Numbered from the stretch's first letter, positions 19,042 through 29,782 are shown. The stretch: DNA of 64,000 nucleotides from Candidatus Desulfopertinax cowenii (GCA_001899445.1 MPOA01000002.1:248001-312000); one strand, 5' to 3'. Notes: generated by a model from the letters alone, not told the origin. Numbers and translations: made by a program.

Positions 19042-19800
19042 GTGGTCAAAGACGGATTACCCGAAGAAGAGACCCTGATCCGGATGCTGGACCGCAAGCG
19101 GCTGCCGGTGCACCTGGCGGTAATCATGGACGGCAACGGGCGCTGGGCCGAGAAACGCGGCCTGCCTCGGGCCGCAGGCCACCGGGCCGGGGCTGAAAAC
19201 CTGCGGGAGGTGGTCCGTTTCTGCGCCGAACTCGGAATAAAATACGTTACTGCTTACGCTTTTTCCACCGAAAACTGGAAGCGCCCGCGGGCCGAGGTAG
19301 ACCAGCTGATGGCTTTGCTGGTGGAATATCTGTACAAGGAGCTGGACGAAATGGATCGGCAGGGCGTGTGCCTGCGGGCCATCGGCAGCCCGAACGAACT
19401 GCCGCCGGATGCCAGGCAGGCCCTGGCGGCGGCGTTGGAGTGCACCCGCGGGAACTCCCGGATCATTGTTAACCTGGCGCTGAACTACGGCGGCCGGCGG
19501 GAGCTGGTGGAAGCGATTCGCCGGCTCGGTGCCGAAATCAAGGCCGGCCGGCTGGAGCCCGGGGAGATCGACGAAGACACCGTCCAATCCTATCTGTACA
19601 CGGCGGGCATTCCCGATCCCGACCTCCTGATCCGCCCGGCCGGAGAATACCGGCTTAGTAACTTTATGCTCTGGCAGTTGGCGTACACGGAGTTCCTGAT
19701 GACCCCCGTACTCTGGCCCGATTTCGGCCGGGCGCACCTGGCCCAGGCGCTGTTGGAATTCCAGCGCCGCGAGCGGCGTTACGGGGGTTTGAATGTTTGA
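19042..19800 (+). CDS. uppS: Undecaprenyl diphosphate synthase
   Basis: A 252-residue cis-prenyltransferase that makes the C55 carrier for peptidoglycan. The catalytic Asp is in VIMDGNGRWAEKRGLPR. GHRAGAENLREVV, YAFSTENWKRP and the C-terminal PDPDLLIRPAGEYRLSNFMLWQ are all conserved. GTG 19042 is chosen for its GGGGGTG site; the upstream open frame runs through the terminator-like hairpin. Its stop overlaps the cdsA start. Confidence 0.97.
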   Translation: MVKDGLPEEETLIRMLDRKRLPVHLAVIMDGNGRWAEKRGLPRAAGHRAGAENLREVVRFCAELGIKYVTAYAFSTENWKRPRAEVDQLMALLVEYLYKELDEMDRQGVCLRAIGSPNELPPDARQALAAALECTRGNSRIIVNLALNYGGRRELVEAIRRLGAEIKAGRLEPGEIDEDTVQSYLYTAGIPDPDLLIRPAGEYRLSNFMLWQLAYTEFLMTPVLWPDFGRAHLAQALLEFQRRERRYGGLNV

Positions 19801-20582
19801 TGTTGCTCCGAATCCTCACCGCCCTGGTTGGCGCGCCCCTGCTCCTGCTTTTCGCCTGGCTGGGCGGACCATACCTGGCGATGGTCATCGCCCTGTTGAT
19901 TCTGCTGATCCAGAACGAAGTGGTACGGCTGCTCCGCGGGTTGCATCCGCACCGGGGGCTGGTGTTCGCCGGGGGACTGGTGCTGGGGGGGAGCGCGTAC
20001 TTTTTTACCTTCCAGTTTCCGGGGGCAGCCCTGGCGGTATTGCTGCTCCTGTACCTGGTTTCCATGGTGCTGTTTTTCCCCCGGTTCTCTCCGGCGGCCT
20101 GCGCGGGAACCCTCCTGGCCGCCCTTTACCCGGGACTTCTGGTCTACGTCTACCTGCTGCGTACGTTGCCGGACGGCTGGCAATGGCTGCTCCTGGTGCT
20201 CCTGGCTACCTGGGCCTTTGATGTCTTCGGCTACTTTACCGGAAAGGTGGTGGGCCGCACCCGGATGACGCCGGAACTGAGCCCTAAGAAAACCCTGGAG
20301 GGGTTCGCCGGGGGCCTCCTGGCCGGCGTGGGGGTGGCCGGGGCGGCGGGGCTGATCCTGACCGGGACTTGGGCCTGGCCGTTTCTCCTTCTGGGCCTGC
20401 TGATCGGCTTGGGGGCGCAGGTCGGCGACTTGCTGGCCTCGGCGCTGAAGCGTTTCGCGGGGGTCAAGGACGCCGGGCGCCTGCTTCCCGGGCACGGCGG
20501 CGTACTCGACCGGTTCGACAGTTTGCTTTTTACCTCCCCGATTGCTTACTATTATATATATTGGTTTATATATATTGGTTAA
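19800..20582 (+). CDS. cdsA: Phosphatidate cytidylyltransferase
   Basis: A 260-residue polytopic membrane enzyme that makes CDP-diacylglycerol. The CdsA signature is visible in the C-terminal third: DVFGYFTGKVVGRTRMTPELSPKK, LIGLGAQVGDLLASALKRFAGVKD and LLPGHGGVLDRFDSLLF. About seven hydrophobic helices precede it. ATG 19800 overlaps the uppS stop (TGATG); a TTG three bases earlier is also possible. The last residues (YYYIYWFIYIG) are encoded by a tandem 14-bp repeat that has shifted the end of the frame. Confidence 0.95.
   Translation: MLLRILTALVGAPLLLLFAWLGGPYLAMVIALLILLIQNEVVRLLRGLHPHRGLVFAGGLVLGGSAYFFTFQFPGAALAVLLLLYLVSMVLFFPRFSPAACAGTLLAALYPGLLVYVYLLRTLPDGWQWLLLVLLATWAFDVFGYFTGKVVGRTRMTPELSPKKTLEGFAGGLLAGVGVAGAAGLILTGTWAWPFLLLGLLIGLGAQVGDLLASALKRFAGVKDAGRLLPGHGGVLDRFDSLLFTSPIAYYYIYWFIYIG
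20553..20580. repeat. Tandem 14-bp AT-rich duplication at the 3' end of cdsA
   Basis: TATATATATTGGTT occurs twice head to tail (20553-20566, 20567-20580). Fourteen is not a multiple of three, so the duplication changes the reading frame and sets the present cdsA stop codon. Its composition contrasts sharply with the GC-rich surroundings. Confidence 0.85.
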
Positions 20583-20604
20583 CAAACCGGGGGGTGAACC
20601 CGCC

Positions 20605-21681
20605 GTGGTCCCGTCCGAAAGGGTGCGCAATCTGACCTGGGCCGCCGGGGCGCTGCTGCTGGTGACCCTAAATTTGATCGTCCTGGGATACGCCGCCCAC
20701 TATCTCCTGCCCATTCTGCTCCCTTTCCTGGTAGCCCTGATTATCAGCCTGCTTATCGATCCGGCGGTCAAATTCTTGCAAACCCGGCTCCGGTTTCCGC
20801 GCCCGTTGGCGTCCATGGGGGTAATCCTGGTAATACTGGTCGGCTTAGGTTGCCTACTGACCCTGGCCGTGCTGCGGTTGCTGGCGGAATTGGTGCAGCT
20901 GTCCTCGCTGCTCCCGTACCACATCGCCAATTTCCGGCGTATTTTTGAGGAACTAATCGAGGAAGCCGTTACGGTTTACGGTAAACTGCCACCGGCCGCA
21001 GCCAGTTACCTGGATGACTTGCTGGCCTCGCTGGTGCGAAGCGTGGAGGGATTCCTGCGCGGCACGCTGGATACCGCCCTGGGCTTGCTATCGGCTGTGC
21101 CGCTGATGGTGATCGTGCTGATGGTCACCTTTGTGGCCACCTATTTCATCAGCCGGGACTGGGAAAAACTCTGTGACACTTGGGTGCGGGTAATTCCCGC
21201 GCCCTGGGGGGCAAGCAGCCTGCACATTATGCGCCAGGGGTTCGGGGCGTTTATCCAGTTTTTGCGGGCCCAGCTCGTATTGGTCAGCATTACCATGGCC
21301 ATCACCATTACCGGACTCTTGATCATCGGATCACCCTACGCGGTAACCATCGGCATCATCACGGGCGTTTTCGACCTGCTGCCCATACTGGGTCCGACCA
21401 CCATCTTCGTGCCCTGGATTTTGTGGTGCATAATAACCGGATCGTATTCTATGGCCCTCAAGCTGTTCATTCTCTACGCCGTGCTGTTCGTGATCCGGGC
21501 TTCCCTGGAGGCCAAGGTGATTGCCATGAACCTGGGGGTGCACCCCCTGGCCGTGCTGGCCGCCATGTACATCGGCCTGAAGATTATGGGTATACTTGGA
21601 GTAATCCTGGGCCCGATACTGCTGATCATTGTTCAGGGCGCGATCAAGGCAGGGATCCAAGCCCGCGGGGCGAATACTTAA
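20605..21681 (+). CDS. ytvI: AI-2E/PerM family membrane protein, probably YtvI-like
   Basis: A 358-residue polytopic protein of the AI-2E transporter superfamily. Family sequences include [21 protein letters not shown] near the N-terminus (split here by position), [47 protein letters not shown] and [18 protein letters not shown]. The length and the RDWEK segment fit the YtvI branch, annotated as a sporulation membrane protein. The start is probably GTG 20605 after GGGGGGTG; the frame is open back to 20542 through the AT repeat. It lies between cdsA and dxr. The transported substrate, if any, is unknown. Confidence 0.82.
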   Translation: MVPSERVRNLTWAAGALLLVTLNLIVLGYAAHYLLPILLPFLVALIISLLIDPAVKFLQTRLRFPRPLASMGVILVILVGLGCLLTLAVLRLLAELVQLSSLLPYHIANFRRIFEELIEEAVTVYGKLPPAAASYLDDLLASLVRSVEGFLRGTLDTALGLLSAVPLMVIVLMVTFVATYFISRDWEKLCDTWVRVIPAPWGASSLHIMRQGFGAFIQFLRAQLVLVSITMAITITGLLIIGSPYAVTIGIITGVFDLLPILGPTTIFVPWILWCIITGSYSMALKLFILYAVLFVIRASLEAKVIAMNLGVHPLAVLAAMYIGLKIMGILGVILGPILLIIVQGAIKAGIQARGANT

Positions 21682-21760
21682 ACCTGGTGACACCTGGGGG
21701 CAAGGAACTCCCGCGTTCTGGGGGGATGAGCAGCCTACACATTATCGGGTGAGGGCAATT

Positions 21761-22918
21761 ATGACAAAAAGAGTTGCAATTTTGGGCAGTACGGGTTCCA
21801 TTGGCCGGCAGGCCCTGGACGTGATCCGCGCTCATCCGGACAGATTAAGGGTGGTTGGGCTGGCGGCCGGCCGGAACTGGGAACTGTTGGCGGAACAAGC
21901 GGCAGAGTTTGCTCCGGAGATTGTTTCGGTGTGGTTCACGGTGGACGCCGACCGGGTCCGGGTCCGGCTGAGGGACCGCGTAAAGGTCCACGCGGGCGAA
22001 GCGGGGCTGCACGCGGTGGCTACCTGGCCCGCAGCGGACATCGTGCTGGTGGCGGTGACCGGCACGGTTGCGCTGGTGCCTACGGTGGAGGCCATTCAGC
22101 TCGGGAAGGACGTGGCGCTGGCGAACAAGGAAACGTTGGTGGCGGCTGGCGAACTGGTCACCGAGTTGGCGTCCGGTATGGGGGTGCAGCTTTTGCCGGT
22201 GGACAGCGAACACTCGGCGATCTGGCAGTGCATCGCCCACCGGCGCACCGAGGTGACCGGGATCGTGCTCACTGCTTCGGGGGGACCGTTCCGCCGGTTA
22301 TCCCGGGAAAAGATGCGCGAGGTGACGCCCGAGGCGGCGTTGGCGCACCCGACCTGGAGGATGGGGCCCAAGATCACCGTCGATTCAGCCACGCTGATGA
22401 ACAAGGGCTTGGAAGTAATCGAGGCCCGGTGGTTGTTTGACCTGGATTATGACCGCATCGAAGTGGTGGTGCATCCCCAGAGTATCATCCATGGTATGGC
22501 CCGCCTCCGCGACGGCACAGTACTGGCCTGTCTCAGCACCACCGACATGCGCCTGCCGATCCAGTATGCGCTGAGTTATCCGCAGCGTTGGGAGGCGGAA
22601 CCAACGCCGGTTGATTTTCATAAGCTGGAAAAACTTACTTTCGAGGTTCCGGACCGGAAGTGCTTTCCCAGCCTGGATCTAGCCTACCAAGCGGGCCGGA
22701 TCGGCGGGACCATGCCCTGCGTATTAAACGCCGCCAACGAGGTGGCGGTGGCGGCTTTTCTCCGGGGAAGCCTCGTCTTTACCGACATTCCGCAGGTGGT
22801 GGCGGCGACCATGGAACGGCACACCAGCAAAACCCGGCCCAGCCTGGAGGACATTCTGGAGGCGGAGCGCTGGGCGCGGGAAGCGGCGCAGGCCGCGATT
22901 GAAAGGGTGGGTCAATGA
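21761..22918 (+). CDS. dxr: 1-deoxy-D-xylulose 5-phosphate reductoisomerase
   Basis: A 385-residue enzyme of the non-mevalonate isoprenoid pathway, using NADPH and a divalent metal. The NADPH motif is [18 protein letters not shown]. Active-site blocks are [56 protein letters not shown] and [11 protein letters not shown]. The start is ATG 21761. It overlaps rseP by four bases. Confidence 0.97.
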   Translation: MTKRVAILGSTGSIGRQALDVIRAHPDRLRVVGLAAGRNWELLAEQAAEFAPEIVSVWFTVDADRVRVRLRDRVKVHAGEAGLHAVATWPAADIVLVAVTGTVALVPTVEAIQLGKDVALANKETLVAAGELVTELASGMGVQLLPVDSEHSAIWQCIAHRRTEVTGIVLTASGGPFRRLSREKMREVTPEAALAHPTWRMGPKITVDSATLMNKGLEVIEARWLFDLDYDRIEVVVHPQSIIHGMARLRDGTVLACLSTTDMRLPIQYALSYPQRWEAEPTPVDFHKLEKLTFEVPDRKCFPSLDLAYQAGRIGGTMPCVLNAANEVAVAAFLRGSLVFTDIPQVVAATMERHTSKTRPSLEDILEAERWAREAAQAAIERVGQ

Positions 22919-23934
22919 TCACCGTAATCGCCGTTATTGTTGTTTTCGGCTTGCTCATTTTCATTCATGAATTGGGACATTTCCTGGTGGCCAAGCGGGC
23001 CGGGATCCTGGTCTACGAGTTCGCCCTGGGTTTCGGTCCCAAGCTCGCTGGCTTCCGCCGCGGGGACACCGAGTACACCTTGCGGGTCGTCCCGCTGGGC
23101 GGGTTTGTGCGTTTTGCCGGCCTGGATCCCCGGGATGAGGAGGTACTCCCGGCCCGGAGCTACAAGTACAAGCCGGTCTGGCAGCGCATGGCGGTGATCG
23201 CGGCGGGTCCCTTCGCCAATTTTCTGTTGGCCGTGGTACTCCTGGCCGGGGTGTTCATGGTCCAGGGTCTGCCCACGCCCACCACTACGGTGGACGAAGT
23301 GTTGCCCGGGCGCCCGGCGGTGGAGGCGGGCCTCCAGAAGGGGGACCGCATCGTCGCTGTTGACGGCCGGGAGGTAAACACCTGGGACGAACTGGTATCC
23401 GAAATCAGCGCCCGGCCGGGGGAACTCCTGCTCCTCACGGTGGAGCGAAAGGGGGGCCGGTTGGACATTCCGGTGGTTCCGGAAACGGAAGCCGGAGTGG
23501 GTCGGATCGGGATCACACCCGACGTAAAATCGGTGCCGGCGGGGCTTTTCGCCTCCTTAGCCGGTGGGGTGCAGTATACCGTGCAAATCACGGGGCTGAT
23601 CCTCGGTTTTCTGGGGCAGATGATTACCGGCCAGGCCCCGGCCGACGTGGGCGGCCCGGTGCGGATCGTGGCCGAGATCGGCACCGCGGCCCAGTTAGGC
23701 GTGGTTCCGCTCCTGAATCTGGCCGCCTTCCTCAGCATCAACGTAGGGCTTTTCAATCTGCTGCCGATCCCGGCGCTGGACGGCAGCCGGCTGATATTCC
23801 TGGGCTGGGAGGGGATCACCCGCCGGCCGGTCAACCCTGAGCGGGAGGGTGCTTTCCACCTGGTGGGCTTCGCCCTGCTCCTGTTGCTGATCGTGGTAAT
23901 CACTTACCGGGATATCGCCCAGCTGATGATGTAG
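22915..23934 (+). CDS. rseP: Site-2 intramembrane metalloprotease RseP
   Basis: A 339-residue zinc protease of the RseP/RasP family. The zinc motif HELGH lies in the first helix ([17 protein letters not shown]). A PDZ domain covers about residues 105-185 ([18 protein letters not shown]). The third ligand region is [14 protein letters not shown], near residue 280. Bacillus RasP acts in stress signalling and signal-peptide clearance. It is coupled to dxr by overlapping start and stop. Confidence 0.95.
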   Translation: MITVIAVIVVFGLLIFIHELGHFLVAKRAGILVYEFALGFGPKLAGFRRGDTEYTLRVVPLGGFVRFAGLDPRDEEVLPARSYKYKPVWQRMAVIAAGPFANFLLAVVLLAGVFMVQGLPTPTTTVDEVLPGRPAVEAGLQKGDRIVAVDGREVNTWDELVSEISARPGELLLLTVERKGGRLDIPVVPETEAGVGRIGITPDVKSVPAGLFASLAGGVQYTVQITGLILGFLGQMITGQAPADVGGPVRIVAEIGTAAQLGVVPLLNLAAFLSINVGLFNLLPIPALDGSRLIFLGWEGITRRPVNPEREGAFHLVGFALLLLLIVVITYRDIAQLMM

Positions 23935-23965
23935 GCCGGCAGGCAAGGTTTTGGAGGTTCGGGGT

Positions 23966-25054
23966 TTGCAGATTTTACGCCGGGAGACCCGGGCAGTCCG
24001 GGTTGGCAACGTGCAGGTCGGGGGCGGGGCGCCCGTTTCGGTCCAGACCATGACCAATACGGACACCCGCGACGTGGCCGCAACGGTGGCCCAGATTAGG
24101 GAGCTGGCCGCGGTTGGCGCGGAGATCATCCGCCTGGCGGTGCCGGACCAGGAAGCGGCCGAGGCGCTCGCGCCCATCCGGGCCGCGGTACCGGATACGG
24201 CCTTGGTTGCCGACATTCATTTCGACTTCCGCCTGGCCCTGGCCGCAATTGAGGCCGGGGTGGATGGCTTGCGTCTCAACCCGGGCAACATCGGCGGCCG
24301 GGAAAAGGTGGCGGCGGTGGTCCGGGCGGCGGAGGAGCGCGATGTGCCGATCAGGATCGGGGTGAACGCCGGTTCCCTGGACCGTAAGATCAAAGAGCGG
24401 TACGGCGGGGTGACCGCCGAGGCCATGGTGGCCAGTGCGCTGGAACACATAGCGATCCTGGAAGATCTGGGTTTCCAAGAAATAAAGATTTCCCTGAAGG
24501 CCAGCAACGTGCCCCTGACGGTAGCTGCCTACCGGTTGCTGGCCCACCGGGTGGATTATCCTTTCCACGTCGGGATCACCGAGGCCGGGACGCTGCGCGG
24601 CGGCCTGGTGAAGTCGGCGGTGGGCCTCGGGATCCTGCTGGCGGAGGGAATCGGGGATACCATCCGGGTATCCCTGACCGCGCCGCCCCGGCACGAAGTC
24701 TGGGCCGGCTACGAGATCCTGAAGGCACTGGGGTTGCGGCACCGGGGGGTGAAACTGGTGTCCTGCCCCACCTGTGGCCGGACGGAAATTGATATCATCC
24801 GGATCGCCACCGAGGTCGAGGAGCGGTTGCAGGGTGTGACCCGGCCGTTGAAAGTGGCTGTGATGGGTTGCGTGGTAAACGGACCTGGAGAGGCCCGGGA
24901 CGCCGACGTGGGCATCGCGGGTGGAAAGGGCGGAGGGCTTTTGTTCCGCAAGGGGGAGCCGGTACGCACGGTGCCCGAGTCCCGGTTGGTTGACGCCCTG
25001 ATTGAAGAAATAGAAAAACTCGAACCTGAGGGGGACGAAGATGCGGGCCAGTGA
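23966..25054 (+). CDS. ispG: 4-hydroxy-3-methylbut-2-enyl diphosphate synthase
   Basis: A 362-residue iron-sulfur enzyme of the non-mevalonate pathway, acting after Dxr and needing reduced ferredoxin or flavodoxin. The TIM-barrel part includes [14 protein letters not shown] and [12 protein letters not shown]. The cluster-binding C-terminus has [12 protein letters not shown] and [26 protein letters not shown] at 23966 has a GGAGG site eight bases upstream; a TTG at 23951 is an alternative start. It overlaps proS by 14 bases. Confidence 0.96.
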   Translation: MQILRRETRAVRVGNVQVGGGAPVSVQTMTNTDTRDVAATVAQIRELAAVGAEIIRLAVPDQEAAEALAPIRAAVPDTALVADIHFDFRLALAAIEAGVDGLRLNPGNIGGREKVAAVVRAAEERDVPIRIGVNAGSLDRKIKERYGGVTAEAMVASALEHIAILEDLGFQEIKISLKASNVPLTVAAYRLLAHRVDYPFHVGITEAGTLRGGLVKSAVGLGILLAEGIGDTIRVSLTAPPRHEVWAGYEILKALGLRHRGVKLVSCPTCGRTEIDIIRIATEVEERLQGVTRPLKVAVMGCVVNGPGEARDADVGIAGGKGGGLLFRKGEPVRTVPESRLVDALIEEIEKLEPEGDEDAGQ

Positions 25055-26747
25055 ATACCTGATACCAACCTTACGGGAGACCCCGGCCGAGGCCGAGGTG
25101 ATCAGCCACCGGCTGTTGTTGAAGGCCGGCTTCATCCGGAAGTCAGCGTCCGGCATTTACACGTTGCTGCCCCTGGCGCACCGGGTGTTGCTGAAAATAA
25201 TGAACATCATCCGCGAGGAGTTGGACCGGCAGGGCGGCCAGGAGATTCTGCTGCCGATCCTGCAGCCAGCCGAGTTGTGGCTGGAGTCCGGGCGCTGGGA
25301 CGTGTACGGCCCGGAACTTTTCCGGCTGAAGGACCGGCACGGCCGCGATTTCTGCCTAGGTCCCACCCACGAGGAGATCATCACCGAATTGGTGCGGGGT
25401 GACCTGCGGTCGTACAAGCAGCTGCCCCTGCTGTTGTACCAGATCCAGAACAAGTACCGGGATGAGCGCCGCCCGCGGTTCGGCCTCCTGCGGGGACGGG
25501 AGTTTATCATGAAGGACCTTTACTCTTTCGATCGGGACGAAGCCGGCCTGGAGGTCAGCTACCGCAAGATGTTCGAGGCCTACAACCGGATCTTCAGCCG
25601 TTGTGGGCTGGTTTTTCGCCCGGTGGAGGCCGACTCCGGGCCGATCGGCGGCAGCGTTAGCCACGAGTTCATGGTGCTGGCCGGCTCCGGGGAGGCCCTG
25701 GTCCTGTACTGCCCGCATGAGGAGTGCGGGTACGCGGCGAACGTGGAAAAAGCCGAAAGCCGGGCGGTACGGCCGCAAGTCATAGAGGAGCCCCGGCCGC
25801 TCGAGCTCGTGGCTACCCCGGACATGCGGACGGTGGAGGAGATCACCGCTTTTCTGGGGGTCGGGCCCAAAAACATCGTCAAGACCCTGCTGTACGAAAC
25901 CGACCGGGGATTGTATGCCGCGCTGGTGCGCGGCGACCGGGAGCTCAATGAGGTCAAACTCCAGAACGCCACCGGGGCGGTGCGCCTGGAAATGGCCGGA
26001 CCCGAAACGGTCCAGCGGATCACCGGGGCCCCGGTCGGGTTCGCCGGCCCGGTCGGGTTAGACGGTGTTGAACTCGTGGTTGACGAAGAAGTTGCTTTTA
26101 TGGTTAACTGTATTACCGGCGCGAATCGGGCCGATGCTCATTACCGGAACGTGCAACCCGGAAGGGATTTTTCGTTCGACCGGGTGGCCGACCTGCGGCT
26201 GGTCCAGGAGGGCGATCCGTGCCCGCGTTGCGACCGACCCTTGGTGTCGGCCCGGGGCGTCGAGGTGGGTCAGGTGTTCAAGCTGGGTACCAAGTACTCC
26301 GAGGCCATGGGGTTGACCTACCTAGATGAGCACGGTGTGGAGCGCCTGGTGGTTATGGGCTGCTACGGGATCGGGGTGACCCGCACCCTGGCGGCGGCCG
26401 TGGAGCAGAACCACGACGAGCACGGCATTATCTGGCCGGTGGCGATCGCGCCGTTCACCGTGGTGGTGGTGCCGGTGAACGTCCGGGACGAAATCCAGGT
26501 GGAGCTGGCTGGAAAGGCCTACGCCGCGCTCCGCGACGCCGGGGTCGACGTGCTCCTGGACGACCGGGCCGAGCGTCCCGGAGTGAAATTCAAGGACGCC
26601 GACCTGGTGGGTTACCCGTTGCGGGTCACGGCGGGCAAGATGGCCGGCAACGGGTTGGTGGAGCTGCGGGTCCGGAAGACGGGGGAGACCCGTCTGCTGG
26701 CGGTGGAGGAACTGGTCGAGGCGGTCCGCGCTTTTCTGCAAGCTTAG
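25041..26747 (+). CDS. proS: Prolyl-tRNA synthetase
   Basis: A 568-residue class II synthetase of the bacterial type. Motif 2 is [21 protein letters not shown], the insertion editing domain covers about residues 225-400, and motif 3 is [19 protein letters not shown]. The anticodon-binding domain closes the protein ([32 protein letters not shown]). It follows ispG without a gap, and I see no T-box leader, so expression depends on the operon. Confidence 0.97.
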   Translation: MRASEYLIPTLRETPAEAEVISHRLLLKAGFIRKSASGIYTLLPLAHRVLLKIMNIIREELDRQGGQEILLPILQPAELWLESGRWDVYGPELFRLKDRHGRDFCLGPTHEEIITELVRGDLRSYKQLPLLLYQIQNKYRDERRPRFGLLRGREFIMKDLYSFDRDEAGLEVSYRKMFEAYNRIFSRCGLVFRPVEADSGPIGGSVSHEFMVLAGSGEALVLYCPHEECGYAANVEKAESRAVRPQVIEEPRPLELVATPDMRTVEEITAFLGVGPKNIVKTLLYETDRGLYAALVRGDRELNEVKLQNATGAVRLEMAGPETVQRITGAPVGFAGPVGLDGVELVVDEEVAFMVNCITGANRADAHYRNVQPGRDFSFDRVADLRLVQEGDPCPRCDRPLVSARGVEVGQVFKLGTKYSEAMGLTYLDEHGVERLVVMGCYGIGVTRTLAAAVEQNHDEHGIIWPVAIAPFTVVVVPVNVRDEIQVELAGKAYAALRDAGVDVLLDDRAERPGVKFKDADLVGYPLRVTAGKMAGNGLVELRVRKTGETRLLAVEELVEAVRAFLQA

Positions 26748-26772
26748 GGATTCCAGAAGGAGAAGGGGAGCA

Positions 26773-28101
26773 GTGGGTTGGCTGCCGGGTTACAAAAGGG
26801 TCTTTGCCTTCCTTGTTCTGCTAGTTATCGGGATAGCGTTGCTGGCGCCCGTGGGCGTTCTGGCCCAGGACCGAGTGGTGGAAGAGGTCGTGACGTTGCG
26901 GGTAGACGGTCCGATTGTGCCCGTGGTGGCGGAGTACCTGGACCGGGGGATCAGCGAGGCGGAACGCCGGGGGGCGGTTTGCGTCATTGAGCTCTCCACG
27001 CCCGGAGGACTTTACGACACCACCCAGAAGATCGTCCGGCGGATCCTGAACGCGCACGTGCCGGTGGTGGTGTACGTTTCGCCCGCCGGGAGCTGGGCCA
27101 GCTCGGCCGGCACCTTCATTACCATTTCGGCGCACGTGGCGGCCATGGCTCCGGGAAGCCGGATCGGCGCCGCCCACCCGGTGGCGGGTGGCGGCGAGGA
27201 ATTGTCCGGGGCCCAGGAGGAGAAAATCACGCAGGACGCCGCCGCCTGGGTACGCAGCCTCGCCGAGATGCGCGACCGGAACGCCGAGAAGGCCGAACTG
27301 ACCGTGACCGAGAGCCGCTCCTACACCGACAAGGAGGCGCTGGAGTACGGCCTGATCGACCTCCGGGTGCAAGACCTGAACGAACTGCTGGCCGCCATCG
27401 ACGGGAGGCGCGTCACCCTCAACAGCGGGGACGAGGTGCTGCTGTCCACGGCCGGCGCGGTTCCCGAAAGGAAGGATATGACCAGGGTCGAGCGCATCCT
27501 CCACACCCTGAGCAACCCGAATCTCGCCTACATCCTGCTCTCCATCGGAATGCTTGGCCTGTTGATGGAGTTTTACAACCCCGGGGCCATTTTCCCGGGG
27601 GCGGCCGGGGGCCTGGCCCTGCTCTTGGCGCTGTATTCCCTGGGTACCTTGAATGCTGATTGGAGCGGGGTGCTGTTGATCATTCTGGGGTTTGTCTTGC
27701 TTGCCCTCGAGCTGTTCGTGACCAGCTTCGGACTGCTGACGGCCGGGGGCCTGATCGCCGTCACCCTGGGGTCCCTGATGCTGTTCTCCGGGAGTCCGGC
27801 GGGTATCGGGATCAATTTCGGGGTGATCGCCGGGGTAGTGGTCGGGATCGCTTTATTTGTGATCATTGCGGGCCAAGCGGTAATTAAGGCCCACCGGCGG
27901 CGGGCTACCACCGGGATGGAGGGCATGGTCGGCACGGCCGGTATAGCCCTGACGGTGCTTGATCCCAAGGGCACGGTGTTGTTCGAAGGAGAGCGCTGGC
28001 GGGCCCGGGCGGAGAACGGTCCCATCGGGGCGGACGAAGAAGTGGTGGTGGTGCGCGTAGAAGGCCTGAGCCTGGTGGTCCGGCGCCGCGGAGAGCCCTG
28101 A
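26773..28101 (+). CDS. nfeD: Full-length NfeD family protein with ClpP-like protease domain
   Basis: A 442-residue membrane protein. A signal-anchor is followed by a ClpP/SppA-like serine protease domain (about residues 40-230): IELSTPGGLYDTT, then the nucleophile Ser region PAGSWASSAGTFI and IGAAHPV. Four to five transmembrane helices follow (LAYILLSIGMLGLLMEFYNPG onward), then a C-terminal OB fold (GMEGMVGTAGIALTVLDPKG, VRVEGLSLVVRRR). NfeD proteins normally pair with a stomatin-like protein encoded next door. Here the stomatin gene lies 5.9 kb away at 34024. The last 562 bases of this gene reappear at 33372-33933. Confidence 0.93.
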   Translation: MGWLPGYKRVFAFLVLLVIGIALLAPVGVLAQDRVVEEVVTLRVDGPIVPVVAEYLDRGISEAERRGAVCVIELSTPGGLYDTTQKIVRRILNAHVPVVVYVSPAGSWASSAGTFITISAHVAAMAPGSRIGAAHPVAGGGEELSGAQEEKITQDAAAWVRSLAEMRDRNAEKAELTVTESRSYTDKEALEYGLIDLRVQDLNELLAAIDGRRVTLNSGDEVLLSTAGAVPERKDMTRVERILHTLSNPNLAYILLSIGMLGLLMEFYNPGAIFPGAAGGLALLLALYSLGTLNADWSGVLLIILGFVLLALELFVTSFGLLTAGGLIAVTLGSLMLFSGSPAGIGINFGVIAGVVVGIALFVIIAGQAVIKAHRRRATTGMEGMVGTAGIALTVLDPKGTVLFEGERWRARAENGPIGADEEVVVVRVEGLSLVVRRRGEP

Positions 28102-28104
28102 ACA
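27540..28104 (+). repeat. Direct repeat copy 1 (3' part of nfeD)
   Basis: This segment matches 33372-33936 with no insertions or deletions and about 22 mismatches by my count (about 96% identity). The two copies are 5832 bases apart in the same orientation and flank the exporter cassette. Confidence 0.97.
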
Positions 28105-28253
28105 GACGATCGAAGTAGTCCGCTCCCAGATACTGATAGCGCGTACCGTTCTTGATTATGTAATAAACGGCGACCAGGATGGCGTGGCCCACCGCCACCC
28201 GCTTTTTCCCCTAAGGGCGCATCAGCGCTGAACTACTCTGCTGTGGCGTAACT

Positions 28254-28600
28254 TTACAGGATAGCGTCTCCTGTGTGCCGCTTTAATACCTTGGTGATCT
28301 GGAGCATCCGTTTCTTAATGCTGCGCGTGCGGTCCCGGATGACCGTACCGGTGTCATCGGCGACGGCCTGGTCCGCTCATCAACGGAAGGCCGTCCTAAT
28401 CGCTGGTGGTATTTATCGTAAAACGGTGTAAAGAAACGCTCATCATCCAGCCAGGCGTCCAGTTTGGCCAAGTCTTCCGGAAGTTCAAGCACCTCGGGCG
28501 GTAACAGCTGATCCAGGAATGATATTTGTCGGCTTTCTTTCTGCCGAAGGCGAAACCCCTGATGCGGGAGAGTTCCGCCAGAGCCGTGATAATTTGCTCC
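28254..28600 (-). pseudogene. Internally deleted transposase remnant
   Basis: On the minus strand one frame reads RQKESRQISFLDQLLPPE, then LPEDLAKLDAWLDDERFF and DKYHQRLGRPSV, which is the N-terminus of a DDE transposase. The frame then breaks, and another frame reads DDTGTVIRDRTRSIKKRM followed by LQITKVLKRHTGDAIL and a stop, which resembles a segment from further inside such transposases. The catalytic core between is missing. The style is that of ISNCY/IS1182-like elements of Desulfotomaculum relatives, but the family is uncertain. It lies between nfeD and the exporter permease gene. Confidence 0.7.
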
Positions 28601-28634
28601 TTAATTTATTGGTCAAAAGCGTAACACCCCAGGT

Positions 28635-29747
28635 TCACACGATTTTTTTCTTAAACTTTAGCACACTCAGAGTCAGCAACACCACCGAGAAGACCAGGAG
28701 CGACGTAACCTGCCCCACCAGGTAGGGAAAGCCGATGCCTTTGAGCACCACGCCCCTGATGATGTCCAGATAGTAGGTCAGAGGGATCAGGTTGCCGATA
28801 TAGTATATGATTTGCGGCATGGCTTCCCGGGGGAACAGGAATCCAGAAAGCATGATGCTGGGCAGGAAGACGAAGAAAGACATCTGGATGGCCTGCATCT
28901 GGGTTTTGGCGACGTTGGAAATCAGGATCCCCAGCCCGAGCGAGGCGGTGATGAAAAACAGGGTCAGCAGGTACAGCTCCAGCAGGCTGCCCCGGATCGG
29001 CACGTCAAACACGCTCACCGCCACCAACAGCGCCACGGTGATCTGCAGGTAGCCCAGGGCGATGTAGGGCAGAATCTTGCCGATCATCAGTTCGTAGGGC
29101 CGCACCGGGGTGACGATGAGCTGCTCCAGGGTACCTCTTTCCCGCTCGCGCACGATGCCTATGGAGGTCATCATGACCATGGTCATGGTGACGATGATCC
29201 CCAGGATGGCCGGCACCATATAATAGGCGGTGATGCCGTCCGGGTTGTACCACGGCCGCACCCGGATGTCATAAAGAGGCCCGCTGATCGTCATCCTTTG
29301 GGCCAGGATCTCCTGGGTTTTGAGCAAGCCGATGGCGTTGGCGACGGCGATGGCCTGGTTGGCGACCATGTTGTCGCTGGCATCGACAATGACCTGCACC
29401 TGAGCGGGGGTGCCCCGTTTAAGGCTGCGGTCAAAGTCGGGAGGGAAGATGATCCCCACCTTGGCCTTCCCGCTGTCGATGGCCGCGTTCACTTCGGCGT
29501 AGCTTCCGGCGGTGGACGTGATGTCAAAATAACCCGAGGCGCTGAAGGAATCCAGCAAATCCCGGCTTTCCGCGGAAAGGGACTGGTCGAACACCACCGT
29601 GGGGATGTGCCGCACCTCGGTCTGGATGGCGTACCCGAACAGCAGCAGCTGCACCAGCGGCAGCATGAAGACCATCCCCAGGGTCATCCGGTCCCGGCGC
29701 ATTTGCAGGAATTCCTTGTAAAGGATCGCCAGTATCCGGCGCATCAA
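28635..29747 (-). CDS. ABC-2 type multidrug exporter permease (YbhR/YhhJ-like)
   Basis: A 370-residue membrane protein with one N-terminal helix after RRILAILYKEFLQMRRDR, a large extracytoplasmic domain (about residues 45-170: IPTVVFDQSLSAESRDLL, IIFPPDFDRSLKRG), then five helices. The conserved ABC-2 loop ERERGTLEQLIVTPVRPYELMIGK (positions about 203-226) is present, shortened here only in description. It is the last gene of a four-gene exporter operon (membrane fusion protein, two ATPases, permease). E. coli YbhGFSR has two permeases; here only one is present, and the transposase remnant follows directly. It may act as a homodimer. Confidence 0.9.
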   Translation of the reverse strand: MMRRILAILYKEFLQMRRDRMTLGMVFMLPLVQLLLFGYAIQTEVRHIPTVVFDQSLSAESRDLLDSFSASGYFDITSTAGSYAEVNAAIDSGKAKVGIIFPPDFDRSLKRGTPAQVQVIVDASDNMVANQAIAVANAIGLLKTQEILAQRMTISGPLYDIRVRPWYNPDGITAYYMVPAILGIIVTMTMVMMTSIGIVRERERGTLEQLIVTPVRPYELMIGKILPYIALGYLQITVALLVAVSVFDVPIRGSLLELYLLTLFFITASLGLGILISNVAKTQMQAIQMSFFVFLPSIMLSGFLFPREAMPQIIYYIGNLIPLTYYLDIIRGVVLKGIGFPYLVGQVTSLLVFSVVLLTLSVLKFKKKIV

Positions 29748-29782
29748 TCCGCACCTTCCTTTTCAAGCCGAATCGTGCCGCG

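Noticed and set aside
19779-20630. Minus-strand 283-codon frame over cdsA
   Set aside because: Gln/Pro/Arg-rich shadow of a strongly supported cdsA gene.
25000-25041. T-box leader for proS
   Set aside because: proS starts inside ispG, leaving no room for a leader.
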